DNA from: Flavobacterium gelatinilyticum
GTDB lineage: Bacteria > Bacteroidota > Bacteroidia > Flavobacteriales > Flavobacteriaceae
DNA length: 64,000 nt
Direction: 5' to 3'
NCBI RefSeq assembly: GCF_027111295.1
Contig: NZ_CP114287.1
Location: 1,736,001-1,800,000 of the forward strand
Under the pieces are notes generated by a model that worked only from the letters and a program-made list of their open reading frames with translations, searched no databases and had not been told where the DNA came from. Position numbers and translations under genes: made by a program. Positions 26,398-33,684 of this stretch are shown piece after piece (position 1 is the stretch's first letter; each line of letters begins with the position of its first letter).

Positions 26398-26601
26398 GAT
26401 GGAGGAAAAAGAATCAATGAAATTTTTAATGGAAATAGAATTTTAGAAATTCCATTTTTTCAAAGGGCATATGTTTGGGGAGAGGATCAATGGGAAAGAT
26501 TATTGGAAGATATGAAAAAAGTAAGTTTATCAAACAAACCATACTTTTTAGCCAATCTTTACGGGCACGGATTGCAAATCCGCGCTAACGGGTTACTATA
26601 G
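26398..26601 (+). pseudogene. truncated DUF262 gene (N-terminal fragment)
   Basis: In one frame the sequence reads DGGKRINEIFNGNRILEIPF and then FQRAYVWGEDQWERLLEDMK, a textbook DUF262 (GmrS/ParB-like) N-terminus with the PFFQRAYVW box. After about 50 codons homology stops at ANLYGHGLQIRANGLL and a TAG at 26599. The break coincides with a hairpin scar (26553-26600). The original start codon is not recognisable. It is a different DUF262 lineage from the intact one downstream (FQRAYVWGEDQW against LQRKYVWEKAEA). Confidence 0.75.
26553..26600 (+). repeat. hairpin scar, possible mobile-element or REP-like end
   Basis: Sequence ACGGGCAC followed by the perfect hairpin CGGATT-GCA-AATCCG (26568-26582) and CGCTAACGGG. 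It is GC-rich compared with its surroundings and sits exactly where the DUF262 homology breaks. Its GGATTGCA core is repeated inverted at 28434-28441. It looks like a RAYT/REP-type or deletion scar; no transposase is present. Confidence 0.5.
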
Positions 26602-26749
26602 AATCAAACAATAACGATAATTTAAATAGATTTCCGATTGTCGATAAGAAGAGATCCGTACAAACTGATAAGATATATATAATAACAATTAATAAATCTT
26701 ACTACTCGTAAAAATAACAAAAAGAAATATAAATATTATTTAGCAATTT

Positions 26750-27880
26750 ATGGAAGACGATTTAGAATTATCAAATATTGAACAAGTTGATTCAATTGAA
26801 CAAGATTATGCTAATGACGATTTATTTAATATTACTTCATGGGGAGCCGATATGTCATTTAGAGAGTTAATTAGTATGTACGATGATGATGAACTTTTAA
26901 AGCCCGAACTACAACGAAAGTATGTATGGGAAAAAGCAGAAGCAAGTAGATTTATTGAGTCAATTCTACTCGGTCTTCCAATACCTTCAATTTTCTTAGC
27001 AAATACACCAGAAGGTAACAAACTAATTATTGATGGATATCAAAGAATTATGACCGTTTACGATTATGTAAAAAAAGGTGTTTTCTCAAAAGATAATAAA
27101 ACATTCAAACTTACTAATAATGAAAAAATTAATCAACGATGGAGAGGAAAAGCCTTTAATGAATTAAATGAATTTGATCAAAAAAAAATTAGACAGACAA
27201 CAATACATGCAATAATTTTTGAACAAAAGCATCCAAAAGAAAGTGATTCAAGTCTTTTTCAAATTTTTGAGAGAATCAATACAAGTGGAAAAATATTAAA
27301 ACCACAAGAGATAAGGAATTGTGTTTATCAAGGTAATTTAAACTCTTTACTATTTACATTAAACAAAAATGAATTCTGGAGAGATTTATTTGGACAAAAT
27401 GAAGATGCCAGAATGAATGATTTAGAATTTATATTAAGATTCTTTGCTCTTTCGGATAACGAAATCAAATCAAAAAGTGATGGTCAAATTTCATTAAAAC
27501 TTTTTTTAAATAATTTTATGGGCAAAAAACAAAATAATAGTAAATCTTTCATCGAAAATAAAAGAAAAGAATTTCAAACAACAATGGAATTTGTATTTGA
27601 AAATTTTGGAGTAAATGCTTTTAAAAATATAAATTCCGAAAACTCTTACCTGACAAGATTTCATCCAACCATTTTTGATTCAATATCTATAGCCACTAAT
27701 TTCGTCATAAATATTAAGAATTTAAAAATTAAGTTGGAGAATGCAGAGATTAAACATAAAGAATTATTATCAAATACTGAATATAAAGTTTACACTTCAT
27801 CAAGAACAACAAATATTGAGCATATTAATGGGAGAATAAATTTGGCATGTAGAATATTATACGGTGTAAATTATGAATAA
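26750..27880 (+). CDS. DUF262 domain protein (GmrSD/ParB-like nuclease fold)
   Basis: A 376-residue protein. The ParB/Srx-like DUF262 core (about 35-200) has LKPELQRKYVWEKAEASRFI and, in place of the usual DGQQR, IDGYQR (Asp95-Arg99). The middle has FQIFERINTSGKILKPQEIRNC, strongly conserved in the family. The C-terminal about 100 residues are helical with no HNH (DUF1524) signature. DUF262 proteins include the NTP-dependent GmrS part of modification-dependent restriction. The stop overlaps the start of the HEPN gene by 8 bases, so the two are co-translated. Role as a defence or toxin module is inferred. Confidence 0.85.
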   Translation: MEDDLELSNIEQVDSIEQDYANDDLFNITSWGADMSFRELISMYDDDELLKPELQRKYVWEKAEASRFIESILLGLPIPSIFLANTPEGNKLIIDGYQRIMTVYDYVKKGVFSKDNKTFKLTNNEKINQRWRGKAFNELNEFDQKKIRQTTIHAIIFEQKHPKESDSSLFQIFERINTSGKILKPQEIRNCVYQGNLNSLLFTLNKNEFWRDLFGQNEDARMNDLEFILRFFALSDNEIKSKSDGQISLKLFLNNFMGKKQNNSKSFIENKRKEFQTTMEFVFENFGVNAFKNINSENSYLTRFHPTIFDSISIATNFVINIKNLKIKLENAEIKHKELLSNTEYKVYTSSRTTNIEHINGRINLACRILYGVNYE

Positions 27881-28364
27881 TCAAACTGCCCAAGATTTAA
27901 TAGATGAATGTGAAAATGATTTAGAAAGAATTGAAAAAATTATAGAAGTCTTAACAAGTACAAATCCTGCTGTTCCATTTCTAAGTAAATATTCCATAAT
28001 TAAAACATGTGGTACTTTAGAGCAATGTTTTAAAATTATAATATCTGATTTTTGTAGCCAGAACCAAAATCAACAAATAAGAAATTATATAGATATAACA
28101 TTTAGAGAAAGCTCTATAAATCCAAGTATTGATAATATTCATAAATCATTATGTAGATTCGACAGTAATTGGAATGAAACATTTAAAAACTTATTGAAAT
28201 GTGATTCTAACAAAGATCGAATAAAATTATCAATATCATCTTTAAATAATGCTAGGAATCAATTTGCACATGGAGGAAATCCTGGAATTACTTTCAATGA
28301 CGTTAAAGATTATTTTGAGGATGCAAAAACAGTTATTTCTTACTTAGATCAATCAGTAATATAA
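27873..28364 (+). CDS. HEPN domain protein (putative RNase), partner of DUF262
   Basis: A 163-residue all-helical protein (N-terminus AQDLIDECENDLERIEKII). The HEPN catalytic motif Rx4H is intact: Arg128-Asn-Gln-Phe-Ala-His133 in LNNARNQFAHGG. This resembles the RiboL-PSP / MAE_28990-type HEPN group. HEPN proteins with this motif are metal-independent RNases in toxin-antitoxin and abortive-infection systems. The start lies inside the last codons of the DUF262 gene (8-base overlap), which argues for a fixed stoichiometric pair. Whether DUF262 is the sensor, regulator or second effector is not known. Confidence 0.8.
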   Translation: MNNQTAQDLIDECENDLERIEKIIEVLTSTNPAVPFLSKYSIIKTCGTLEQCFKIIISDFCSQNQNQQIRNYIDITFRESSINPSIDNIHKSLCRFDSNWNETFKNLLKCDSNKDRIKLSISSLNNARNQFAHGGNPGITFNDVKDYFEDAKTVISYLDQSVI

Positions 28365-28404
28365 TTTTTTTCTGTACCAGCTTTACAAACTTAATGGATA
28401 TCAT

Positions 28405-28441
28405 CCCACTGGCTAGAGCGTATAGCTCGTGAATGCAATCC
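28405..28441 (-). repeat. second hairpin scar, inverted relative to the first
   Basis: Plus strand CCCACTGGCTAGAGC, GTATAGCTCGTGAATGCAATCC. Contains hairpin GAGC-gtata-GCTC (28416-28428). Its reverse complement begins GGATTGCA, the same eight bases as in the left scar, and ends in a G-run as the left one does. Together the scars bracket the DUF262-HEPN pair. Confidence 0.4.
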
Positions 28442-28469
28442 AAATAAAAACTATCTTCAAAAAATAACC

Positions 28470-28589
28470 ATGAAAGAATGTCTTACTGTAAAAGAAATTA
28501 CTTTCAAAAAAAAGAAATTATCAACAAAGGAATTTTTAAAACATTCAAATAAGATTACTATACAAGTAAAACATCGCGATCAAAAATGA
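28470..28589 (+). CDS. 39-aa basic protein translationally coupled to the CBS-HEPN gene
   Basis: ATG at 28470, TGA at 28587-28589, overlapping the next ATG as ATGA. Sequence starts MKECLTVKEITFKKKKLSTK and ends TIQVKHRDQK; net charge strongly positive. No family known. The exact ATGA junction is the main argument that it is translated; it could be an antitoxin-like or leader peptide, or an upstream coupling ORF. Confidence 0.5.
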   Translation: MKECLTVKEITFKKKKLSTKEFLKHSNKITIQVKHRDQK

Positions 28590-29596
28590 ACAAATTAGAA
28601 GCATTTTTTTTAGAAATAAAAAAAGACAAGCAATCAAAAAGAATTCCAACCGCTACAATAACACAACTATACGGGGTTTCACGCAGAGGCCCAAGGGTAA
28701 TCTATACTGTAAATTTGTGGCTTGAAAAATATGAACTAATCATGGAACCCACCTATGCAAGTGCAAATGCATATCATCATGTAGAAATAAAACTAAAACC
28801 AACCATAGGTATTAATTCTGAGATCAAAAAACCTAAGTACTCTGATGCAATTCCTCGAGTTAGCATTATCAAATCTTCTGATCTGAATGATTCTGAAACT
28901 AATGAATTCAAACTTGTTACTGTTCGAAAAGAAATGCCAATACAAGAAGTTGTTTCTCTTATGCTATATCATAATTTTTCCCAAATACCAATATTATCGA
29001 GTAAAAAAGATGTGTATGGACTAGTAAGTTGGAAAAGCATTGGTAGAGCTCTAGCTCTTGGTAAAGAATGTAAAACAGTCGCCGATTGTTTTGAACCAAT
29101 TGAAATTATCAATTACGACGAACCTTTATTCAAAGCAATAAAAATAGTACTCGAAAAAGAAGTTATATTAGTTAGAGATATTAAAAACGAAATATCTGGT
29201 ATAGTAACTGCGACTGATATTGGTCAGCAATTTTTAATTCTTTCTGAACCATTCCTTCTGATTGAGCAAATAGAAAATTCAATAAGAATTATATTGAATG
29301 ATAAATTAACTTATGAGGACATTAATAAAGTTTTAGATCTGACAAAAATCGAAAAAGAAATAAAACATTTATCAGATTTGACTTTTGGACACTATGTTAG
29401 AATATTTGAAAATGAAGATTTGTTTAAAAAAATCGATCTCAAAATAGACCGCGTTTTACTTCGAAAAATGCTAACAGACGTAAACAAAGTTAGAAATGAA
29501 GTAATGCATTTTAGTCCAGAAGAGATGAAAGAAGATGATTTAGCCGAATTAAGAAGAATTCAACGCTTCATTCAACAGATAATGGAAAACATTTAA
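28586..29596 (+). CDS. CBS-pair protein with C-terminal HEPN-like (Swt1-type) domain
   Basis: A 336-residue protein. The N-terminus (about 10-60) looks like a small winged-helix domain (ATITQLYGVSRRGPRVIYTV). Two CBS domains follow (about 108-160 with FSQIPILSSKKDVYGLVSWKSIG, and 168-218 with SGIVTATDIGQQF). The C-terminal helical domain (about 225-336) ends with KVRNEVMHFSPEEM, where Arg303-Asn-x3-His308 is an Rx4H HEPN motif as in Swt1-like domains. CBS pairs bind adenine nucleotides, so this reads as a nucleotide-gated RNase candidate. Terminated by a strong hairpin. The enzymatic claim is inference. Confidence 0.75.
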   Translation: MNKLEAFFLEIKKDKQSKRIPTATITQLYGVSRRGPRVIYTVNLWLEKYELIMEPTYASANAYHHVEIKLKPTIGINSEIKKPKYSDAIPRVSIIKSSDLNDSETNEFKLVTVRKEMPIQEVVSLMLYHNFSQIPILSSKKDVYGLVSWKSIGRALALGKECKTVADCFEPIEIINYDEPLFKAIKIVLEKEVILVRDIKNEISGIVTATDIGQQFLILSEPFLLIEQIENSIRIILNDKLTYEDINKVLDLTKIEKEIKHLSDLTFGHYVRIFENEDLFKKIDLKIDRVLLRKMLTDVNKVRNEVMHFSPEEMKEDDLAELRRIQRFIQQIMENI

Positions 29597-29623
29597 CTCA
29601 CACAATAGCCCGCTAAACAAAAA

Positions 29624-29661
29624 AAATGCGCAAAAGCCATCCAAAAACCTTTTGCGCATTT
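29624..29661. terminator. bidirectional terminator
   Basis: Perfect 13-bp arms AAATGCGCAAAAG (29624-29636) and CTTTTGCGCATTT (29649-29661) between the CBS-HEPN gene (plus) and a minus-strand remnant. Confidence 0.88.
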
Positions 29662-29682
29662 CTTATATATCAAAAAAGAAAC

Positions 29683-29784
29683 TTACTTCCCTCCCAGAAA
29701 TTTCTCTAAATATTCATTCTTATCTTTTTCAGCCTGAACCAAACGTTCGTAAAGCTCAACAACTTTATTAATTGCACGAAATCA
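29683..29784 (-). pseudogene. C-terminal remnant of a transcriptional regulator
   Basis: The minus strand reads FRAINKVVELYERLVQAEKD and then KNEYLEKFLGGK followed by TAA; upstream an in-frame TGA closes the frame immediately. The helical ELYERLVQAEKDKNEYLEKFL tail is typical of the C-terminus of Bacteroidetes XRE-type regulators, and no DNA-binding part remains. A terminator follows at the expected distance, so this is the end of a former gene. Confidence 0.6.
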
Positions 29785-29805
29785 GGATACTTTGCAGAGC
29801 AAAAT

Positions 29806-30048
29806 TTATTCCTCGTCTTTAATATACAAATCCTTCAAAAGTTCACTTGAAGTTGTATCAAGCGCTTTTGCCATTCTAATGAGAAGATTTATAGTGATAC
29901 CTTGCTCTTTTCTTAAAACTCTTCGTACAGTGGTCTCAGTACAATTACTTGCTTTTGCAAAAGCACTCTTGTTTCCTGTGTATTTTTCAAGGAAAAGCTT
30001 ATAAATTCTATCGACTATTTCTGCTTCTAATTTATCAATCGTCTTCAT
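29806..30048 (-). CDS. XRE-type helix-turn-helix regulator
   Basis: An 80-residue protein if started at MKTIDKLEAEIV (ATG complement at 30046-30048; a longer start at 30078 lacks support). The HTH section is SAFAKASNCTETTVRRVLRKEQGITINLLIRMAKAL over two lines of motif, the Cro/C1 lambda-repressor fold, with little else. It faces the gene at 30160 across a perfect 24-bp palindrome, which is its most likely operator, so autoregulation plus control of the divergent gene is inferred. Confidence 0.8.
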   Translation of the reverse strand: MKTIDKLEAEIVDRIYKLFLEKYTGNKSAFAKASNCTETTVRRVLRKEQGITINLLIRMAKALDTTSSELLKDLYIKDEE

Positions 30049-30088
30049 AAAACAAAGAAAATGAAGTAACCTCATCAATCTTTAAAAC

Positions 30089-30112
30089 AAATTCGACTTA
30101 TAAGTCGAATTT
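30089..30112. promoter_or_regulatory. perfect 24-bp palindromic operator
   Basis: Half site AAATTCGACTTA (30089-30100) followed exactly by its reverse complement (30101-30112). It lies between the divergent XRE regulator (start 30048) and the gene at 30160. The plus-strand -7 element TATATTTG (30116-30123) begins 4 bases to its right, so a bound dimer would cover the -33 region and repress. Confidence 0.8.
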
Positions 30113-30159
30113 TGTTATATTTGCTTTATGTAAGTAAAACTCAATTAAAATACAAAGCA

Positions 30160-30459
30160 ATGGAAGAAAAGCTGGAACAACCAATAAATGATCTTTTAAA
30201 ATTTGCGGCCAATGTAAATTATTTCACAAAGCTTAAACCAAATCTTAAAGATCATAATTCTCTTAAAACGGATATAACAATAACATGTTACAACGAATTA
30301 ATGCAGACGATTTTTTCTCTCATTAGAACAAATATCAGCATGCTGCAAAATGAAGAATCTCAAACCGCTATCGATGCCATGCTTTTACTTGAAATAGCCG
30401 TACAGCTTCTGCCAAATGATGAAATGGAATTGTTGGATGAATTGCACAAGATTTTATAA
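30160..30459 (+). CDS. hypothetical small protein controlled by the palindrome
   Basis: A 99-residue acidic helical protein (MEEKLEQPINDLLKFAANVN, TIFSLIRTNISMLQNEES, LLEIAVQLLPNDEMELL). No signal peptide or membrane helix and no family that I recognise. The ATG at 30160 is chosen because it follows the -7 promoter TATATTTG by 36 bases; the longer frame would start inside the promoter. Divergent from the XRE regulator. Confidence 0.65.
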   Translation: MEEKLEQPINDLLKFAANVNYFTKLKPNLKDHNSLKTDITITCYNELMQTIFSLIRTNISMLQNEESQTAIDAMLLLEIAVQLLPNDEMELLDELHKIL

Positions 30460-30573
30460 GAAATTTGCCTTTACTTTGGATTAGATAAAAAGTTTAATTT
30501 TATTCAAAGAAAAGCAGAGTTGAACTTAAAACATTTGGGACAATTAAACATTGACAAATATTCACATCAGAAA

Positions 30574-31092
30574 ATGAAAAACAACATCGAACAAGAAATA
30601 CAAAACCTCACAAACAGTTTACTCGAAATGGTAAATACGTATTGTTGGAATACGATTTCAAAAAATGTTGTGTATATTACGTCGAATATTTCGGAAACTG
30701 ATATTGCAGGAGAAAACGCTTTTGTTCATCGCCGAAACAGAAATACAGCCAACAAAAAGAAAACACCCAAAAGCTTCAACGAAGCCATTGCCGATCTGGA
30801 AAAAATTTACGATTCGGTTTACGATATAAACCTTTACGTTTATAAAGCCGAAAAAAAACTAACAATACTTGATATTCGGTATTTTCTTAAAAGCGAACTT
30901 GATCCTGACTTTTTATCAGTCGTTGCGGACAATCCATCAATGCTGCATTGCAAAATTACACATCCTCCCTATCGAAACGAAAACCACAAATTTGATGTTA
31001 ACTGGGAATTGGGCGGTTTAAGACATAACTGGAACATGTTTTGGTACAAAAGAAAATTTAAAAAACTGGAACGAGCGAGACGCTATCATTAG
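30574..31092 (+). CDS. hypothetical protein
   Basis: A 172-residue cytoplasmic protein starting at the ATG at 30574 (MKNNIEQEIQNLTNSLLEMV). It contains VVYITSNISETDIAGENAF, a basic RRNRNTANKKKTPKS linker and a C-terminal WELGGLRHNWNMFWYKRKFKKL segment rich in aromatic and basic residues. No known domain. It lies about 115 bases after the palindrome-controlled gene, same strand, and may share its transcript. Confidence 0.6.
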   Translation: MKNNIEQEIQNLTNSLLEMVNTYCWNTISKNVVYITSNISETDIAGENAFVHRRNRNTANKKKTPKSFNEAIADLEKIYDSVYDINLYVYKAEKKLTILDIRYFLKSELDPDFLSVVADNPSMLHCKITHPPYRNENHKFDVNWELGGLRHNWNMFWYKRKFKKLERARRYH

Positions 31093-31101
31093 CGACGTGA
31101 T

Positions 31102-31457
31102 TTATTCAAAACCGGCTTTAATAATTTCTGTCGAATCTATAATTTCTTGATCTAAATGTATTTTAGAATATCTGGGTTCAACACTTGATAAATCAACTTT
31201 ATAATATCTATTTATATTTTTTCTCATATCATTCGTAATAAACTCACTAGAGTAATATTTTCTTTTATTGAAGAAAAAAAGAAATGAGCATAAGTGTAAT
31301 TTTTCCCTGATTCTATTTTATAAACTTTGGCTATTGTAGAAAATTTATTTTTATTAATTATTTCACTCTTTTCGCTTTCATCTCTATTTGAAAAAAATAT
31401 AAAAAACACTAGTGTCAAACAAAAAACAATACCAAGTATTTTTTCGGTTCTGGTCAT
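31102..31457 (-). pseudogene. frameshifted hypothetical membrane-anchored protein
   Basis: The intact N-terminal part (from ATG 31457) is MTRTEKILGIVFCLTLVFF plus a hydrophobic anchor, then STIAKVYKIESGKNYTYAHF. At a run of seven T on the minus strand (about 31270-31280) the frame is lost. One extra T would continue as KRKYYSSEFITNDMRKNINR and YYKVDLSSVEPRYSKIHLDQ through IIKAGF to the TAA at 31102-31104. The downstream frame is open for about 60 codons and makes a natural continuation. Either a recent pseudogene, a homopolymer sequencing error, or slippage-dependent expression. Confidence 0.7.
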
Positions 31458-31517
31458 AATAATCAAAAATTAGATTCAAAAATGATATACAATAATAAAA
31501 TACTACAATAGAACAAA

Positions 31518-31907
31518 TTACAAGCATTTGGCAAATCTTACCATTGTAATCTCATTAACTTGTACCTCTCTTTTCTTGCTATACTTAACGAAAAGATATT
31601 TATTTTTATCAATATCCAATTCTTGAAGAATCATTTTATCATTATCTAAATAAAAGTATCTTGATTTTTTATCTCTGTAAATTTTAAACTTATATTGGTA
31701 TTTATGATTTATCGATAGGTTCATAGAATCCTTCTGAAAAATCAAGTTATAATAGTTTTCTTTGAAATTAGTATCGTTGTAAGATGTGTTGGCTTCCCAA
31801 CAATCTGCAGACTTTTTATTTTGGGAATAACTTTGAGAAAACAACAAACACAAAATCAACAATATAAAAAAGTCTTTTTTGTAAAATTTTATTTGGCTGT
31901 TTTTCAT
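31518..31907 (-). CDS. hypothetical secreted protein
   Basis: A 129-residue protein with a basic N-terminus (MKNSQIKFYKKD) and hydrophobic signal FFILLILCLLFSQSYSQ. The mature part has two Cys residues (DCW near the start and the penultimate residue) that could pair, and beta-rich KYQYKFKIYRDKKSRYFYLD. No family recognised. Promoter TATATTTG is the complement of 31940-31947. Confidence 0.6.
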   Translation of the reverse strand: MKNSQIKFYKKDFFILLILCLLFSQSYSQNKKSADCWEANTSYNDTNFKENYYNLIFQKDSMNLSINHKYQYKFKIYRDKKSRYFYLDNDKMILQELDIDKNKYLFVKYSKKREVQVNEITMVRFAKCL

Positions 31908-32032
31908 TATAACAATGGTTTTGTCATTTTCATCAACTTCAAATATACTATAAATGCTTGTTTATTTCATTTGCATTAATTGATTTCAATCCATGCCCGC
32001 AGCAGTGGGTCACAATACAATTCATCAAAAAA

Positions 32033-32062
32033 CAAAAGCTGCAAAAAATCCTGCAGCTTTTG
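32033..32062. terminator. terminator-like hairpin
   Basis: Arms CAAAAGCTGCA (32033-32043) and TGCAGCTTTTG (32052-32062). No convincing gene ends here on either strand, so it may mark a lost gene; the minus-strand frame ending near 31948 is a possible relic. Confidence 0.5.
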
Positions 32063-32095
32063 TTTATATTTACAGAAAAACAAACCAAAAATATT

Positions 32096-32296
32096 ATGAC
32101 GCTGATTGCAATTTTCTTTCCCTTTGCTTCTTTCTTTTTGAGAGGAAGAATCTTAACTTCAATTATTTGTCTAATTCTGCAGATAACTTTAATTGGCTGG
32201 ATTCCGGCTGCAATCTGGGCTGTAATTTCTTTACAGAATTCAAGAGCCGACAAACGTAATAAGGAACTAATTAAAGCGATGAGAACTAAATCGTAA
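32096..32296 (+). CDS. YqaE/Pmp3 family small membrane protein
   Basis: A 66-residue protein: MTLIAIFFPFASFFLRGRIL, then TSIICLILQITLIGWIPAAI and WAVISL plus a basic tail. Two transmembrane helices with the diagnostic GWIPAxIxAxxxL match the YqaE/Pmp3 family, stress-induced membrane-potential or ion-leak modulators. The start at 32096 is chosen over an upstream in-frame start because the family N-terminus begins here. Confidence 0.85.
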   Translation: MTLIAIFFPFASFFLRGRILTSIICLILQITLIGWIPAAIWAVISLQNSRADKRNKELIKAMRTKS

Positions 32297-32335
32297 ACGA
32301 ATAGTCCCTTCTGTCAACACATCTCTTCTACAAAA

Positions 32336-33130
32336 TCACGCCGCAGCCATACATGCAGTATTATTTTGTTCGGCTATTTGCATATCCCTTATCTTGTCGG
32401 CTATGGTTCCTCTTTCGAATATACGGATGAATTTGAAAACGGCACTCATCAAATAACCCGGGTTTGAAACCAATCGTCCTATTTCTGCTATTTTTTTATC
32501 TCTCTGCTCAATGGAAGCTTCCCTTTCGTTTTGCGGAACCGCTACAAATTCGGTGGCGAATTTCCAGGCGCCGTTTCTTGCCGTTTCCATACTGAAATCA
32601 ATACAAAAAGTGTCTATTTTGCCTGTACATTTTAATATCCACGCCAGCGTAGGCCAGATTTTTACAAGACATTTTTCGACGCCGCCTACCAAACTGCTCA
32701 GAATAACATTGATCTGGTCAAAATCATGTTTTAAATCTTCGATATCTTCAACTGTGCTTACTTCTGCCGAGGCTATCCCCAGATCGAGATTAATGTGTGC
32801 ATTCATACCAAGGAGTAAATGCTGCAGGACTATCGGCCAGAATCTTTCGGCTTGTTTAAAGGCAAATTCCCAGCATTCAGATGTTTTTTCTTTGGCCTGA
32901 TATTCATAATAGGCTTTTATGTACCGATTGGCAAAAATAACATCCAGCTTTTCCATTCGTTCCCCATTCTGGAAAGAACCCGCCAGAATACCTTCTTTTA
33001 CCCTTACCGTAACTTCGCGGTACAGCGTGGCAAATAAACCCAGATTACTTTTATCATCTATTGATTTTGCTATTATTTCATCCAGGTACTGTATTACCTC
33101 GTTGATGTTTGTGGCTTGTTTCATACTCAT
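32336..33130 (-). CDS. DUF5995 family protein
   Basis: A 264-residue helical protein. Characteristic segments are FANRYIKAYYEYQAKEKTSECWEFAF, LLLGMNAHINLDLGIASAEV and SSLVGGVEKCL. The MNAHINLDLG box with two His/Asp positions resembles a metal-dependent hydrolase-like helical site, but the family has no established activity. No signal peptide. Lies downstream of the GreA/GreB-like gene, separated by that gene's terminator. Confidence 0.8.
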   Translation of the reverse strand: MSMKQATNINEVIQYLDEIIAKSIDDKSNLGLFATLYREVTVRVKEGILAGSFQNGERMEKLDVIFANRYIKAYYEYQAKEKTSECWEFAFKQAERFWPIVLQHLLLGMNAHINLDLGIASAEVSTVEDIEDLKHDFDQINVILSSLVGGVEKCLVKIWPTLAWILKCTGKIDTFCIDFSMETARNGAWKFATEFVAVPQNEREASIEQRDKKIAEIGRLVSNPGYLMSAVFKFIRIFERGTIADKIRDMQIAEQNNTACMAAA

Positions 33131-33240
33131 TATTAATTGGTTATGGTTAATTGAGAAGAACGAATATACTTATTTTAATCTTTCGATGAACGATATTTTG
33201 AAGCAATTATCTTATTATTTTTCAGGTCTTTATCAACAAA

Positions 33241-33279
33241 AAAACATCCCGCAAAGAAAATTCTTTTTGGGATGTTTTT
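33241..33279 (-). terminator. terminator of the GreA/GreB-like gene
   Basis: Arms AAAACATCCC (33241-33250) and GGGATGTTTTT (33269-33279), 28 bases past the minus-strand stop. Confidence 0.85.
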
Positions 33280-33306
33280 ATATTATAAATCACAAAGCCG
33301 AAATCG

Positions 33307-33684
33307 TTACGCCATCTCTGCTACTTTTAAAATTTCGAGTTTCAGATTGCCTTTTTTGGCAGGCCATTCGATAAGGTCACCTTCTTTGTACCCTATCATT
33401 GCAATTCCTTCGTCTGAAAGAACCGAAATCTTATTTTTGCTCACTTTTACTTTATCCGGACCAACGAGAACAATTGTTTTTTCTTCGTTTTTTACGTGGT
33501 CTTTATATGTTACTCTTCGGTTTATCGAAACGATGTCTTCCGGAAGGTTTTTTCTCAGTACCTGAGAAGCATTTTTTAACTGACTCAGCAGTAATTCTTC
33601 CTCTTGCGGTGTTACTTTTTTTCTTCGTATATGATCTTTAATTAAATCGTAGGTTCCTGTTGTTAATATTATATTTTGTGACAT
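33307..33684 (-). CDS. GreA/GreB-family (Rnk-like) RNA polymerase-binding protein
   Basis: A 125-residue protein with a short N-terminal helical part (about 1-45, EEELLLSQLKNA) and the C-terminal FKBP-like GreA_GreB domain (about 50-122, VSINRRVTYKDHVKNEEKTIVLVGP and SDEGIAMIGYKEGDLIEWPA). Too short for the full coiled-coil of GreA, as in Rnk/nucleoside-diphosphate kinase regulators. Probably binds the RNA polymerase secondary channel without full transcript-cleavage ability. A long hairpin precedes it. Confidence 0.85.
   Translation of the reverse strand: MSQNIILTTGTYDLIKDHIRRKKVTPQEEELLLSQLKNASQVLRKNLPEDIVSINRRVTYKDHVKNEEKTIVLVGPDKVKVSKNKISVLSDEGIAMIGYKEGDLIEWPAKKGNLKLEILKVAEMA

Noticed and set aside
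31948..32253. 101-codon minus-strand frame over the YqaE/Pmp3 gene
   Set aside because: It is mostly antisense to the better supported YqaE gene; only its tail might be an old relic.
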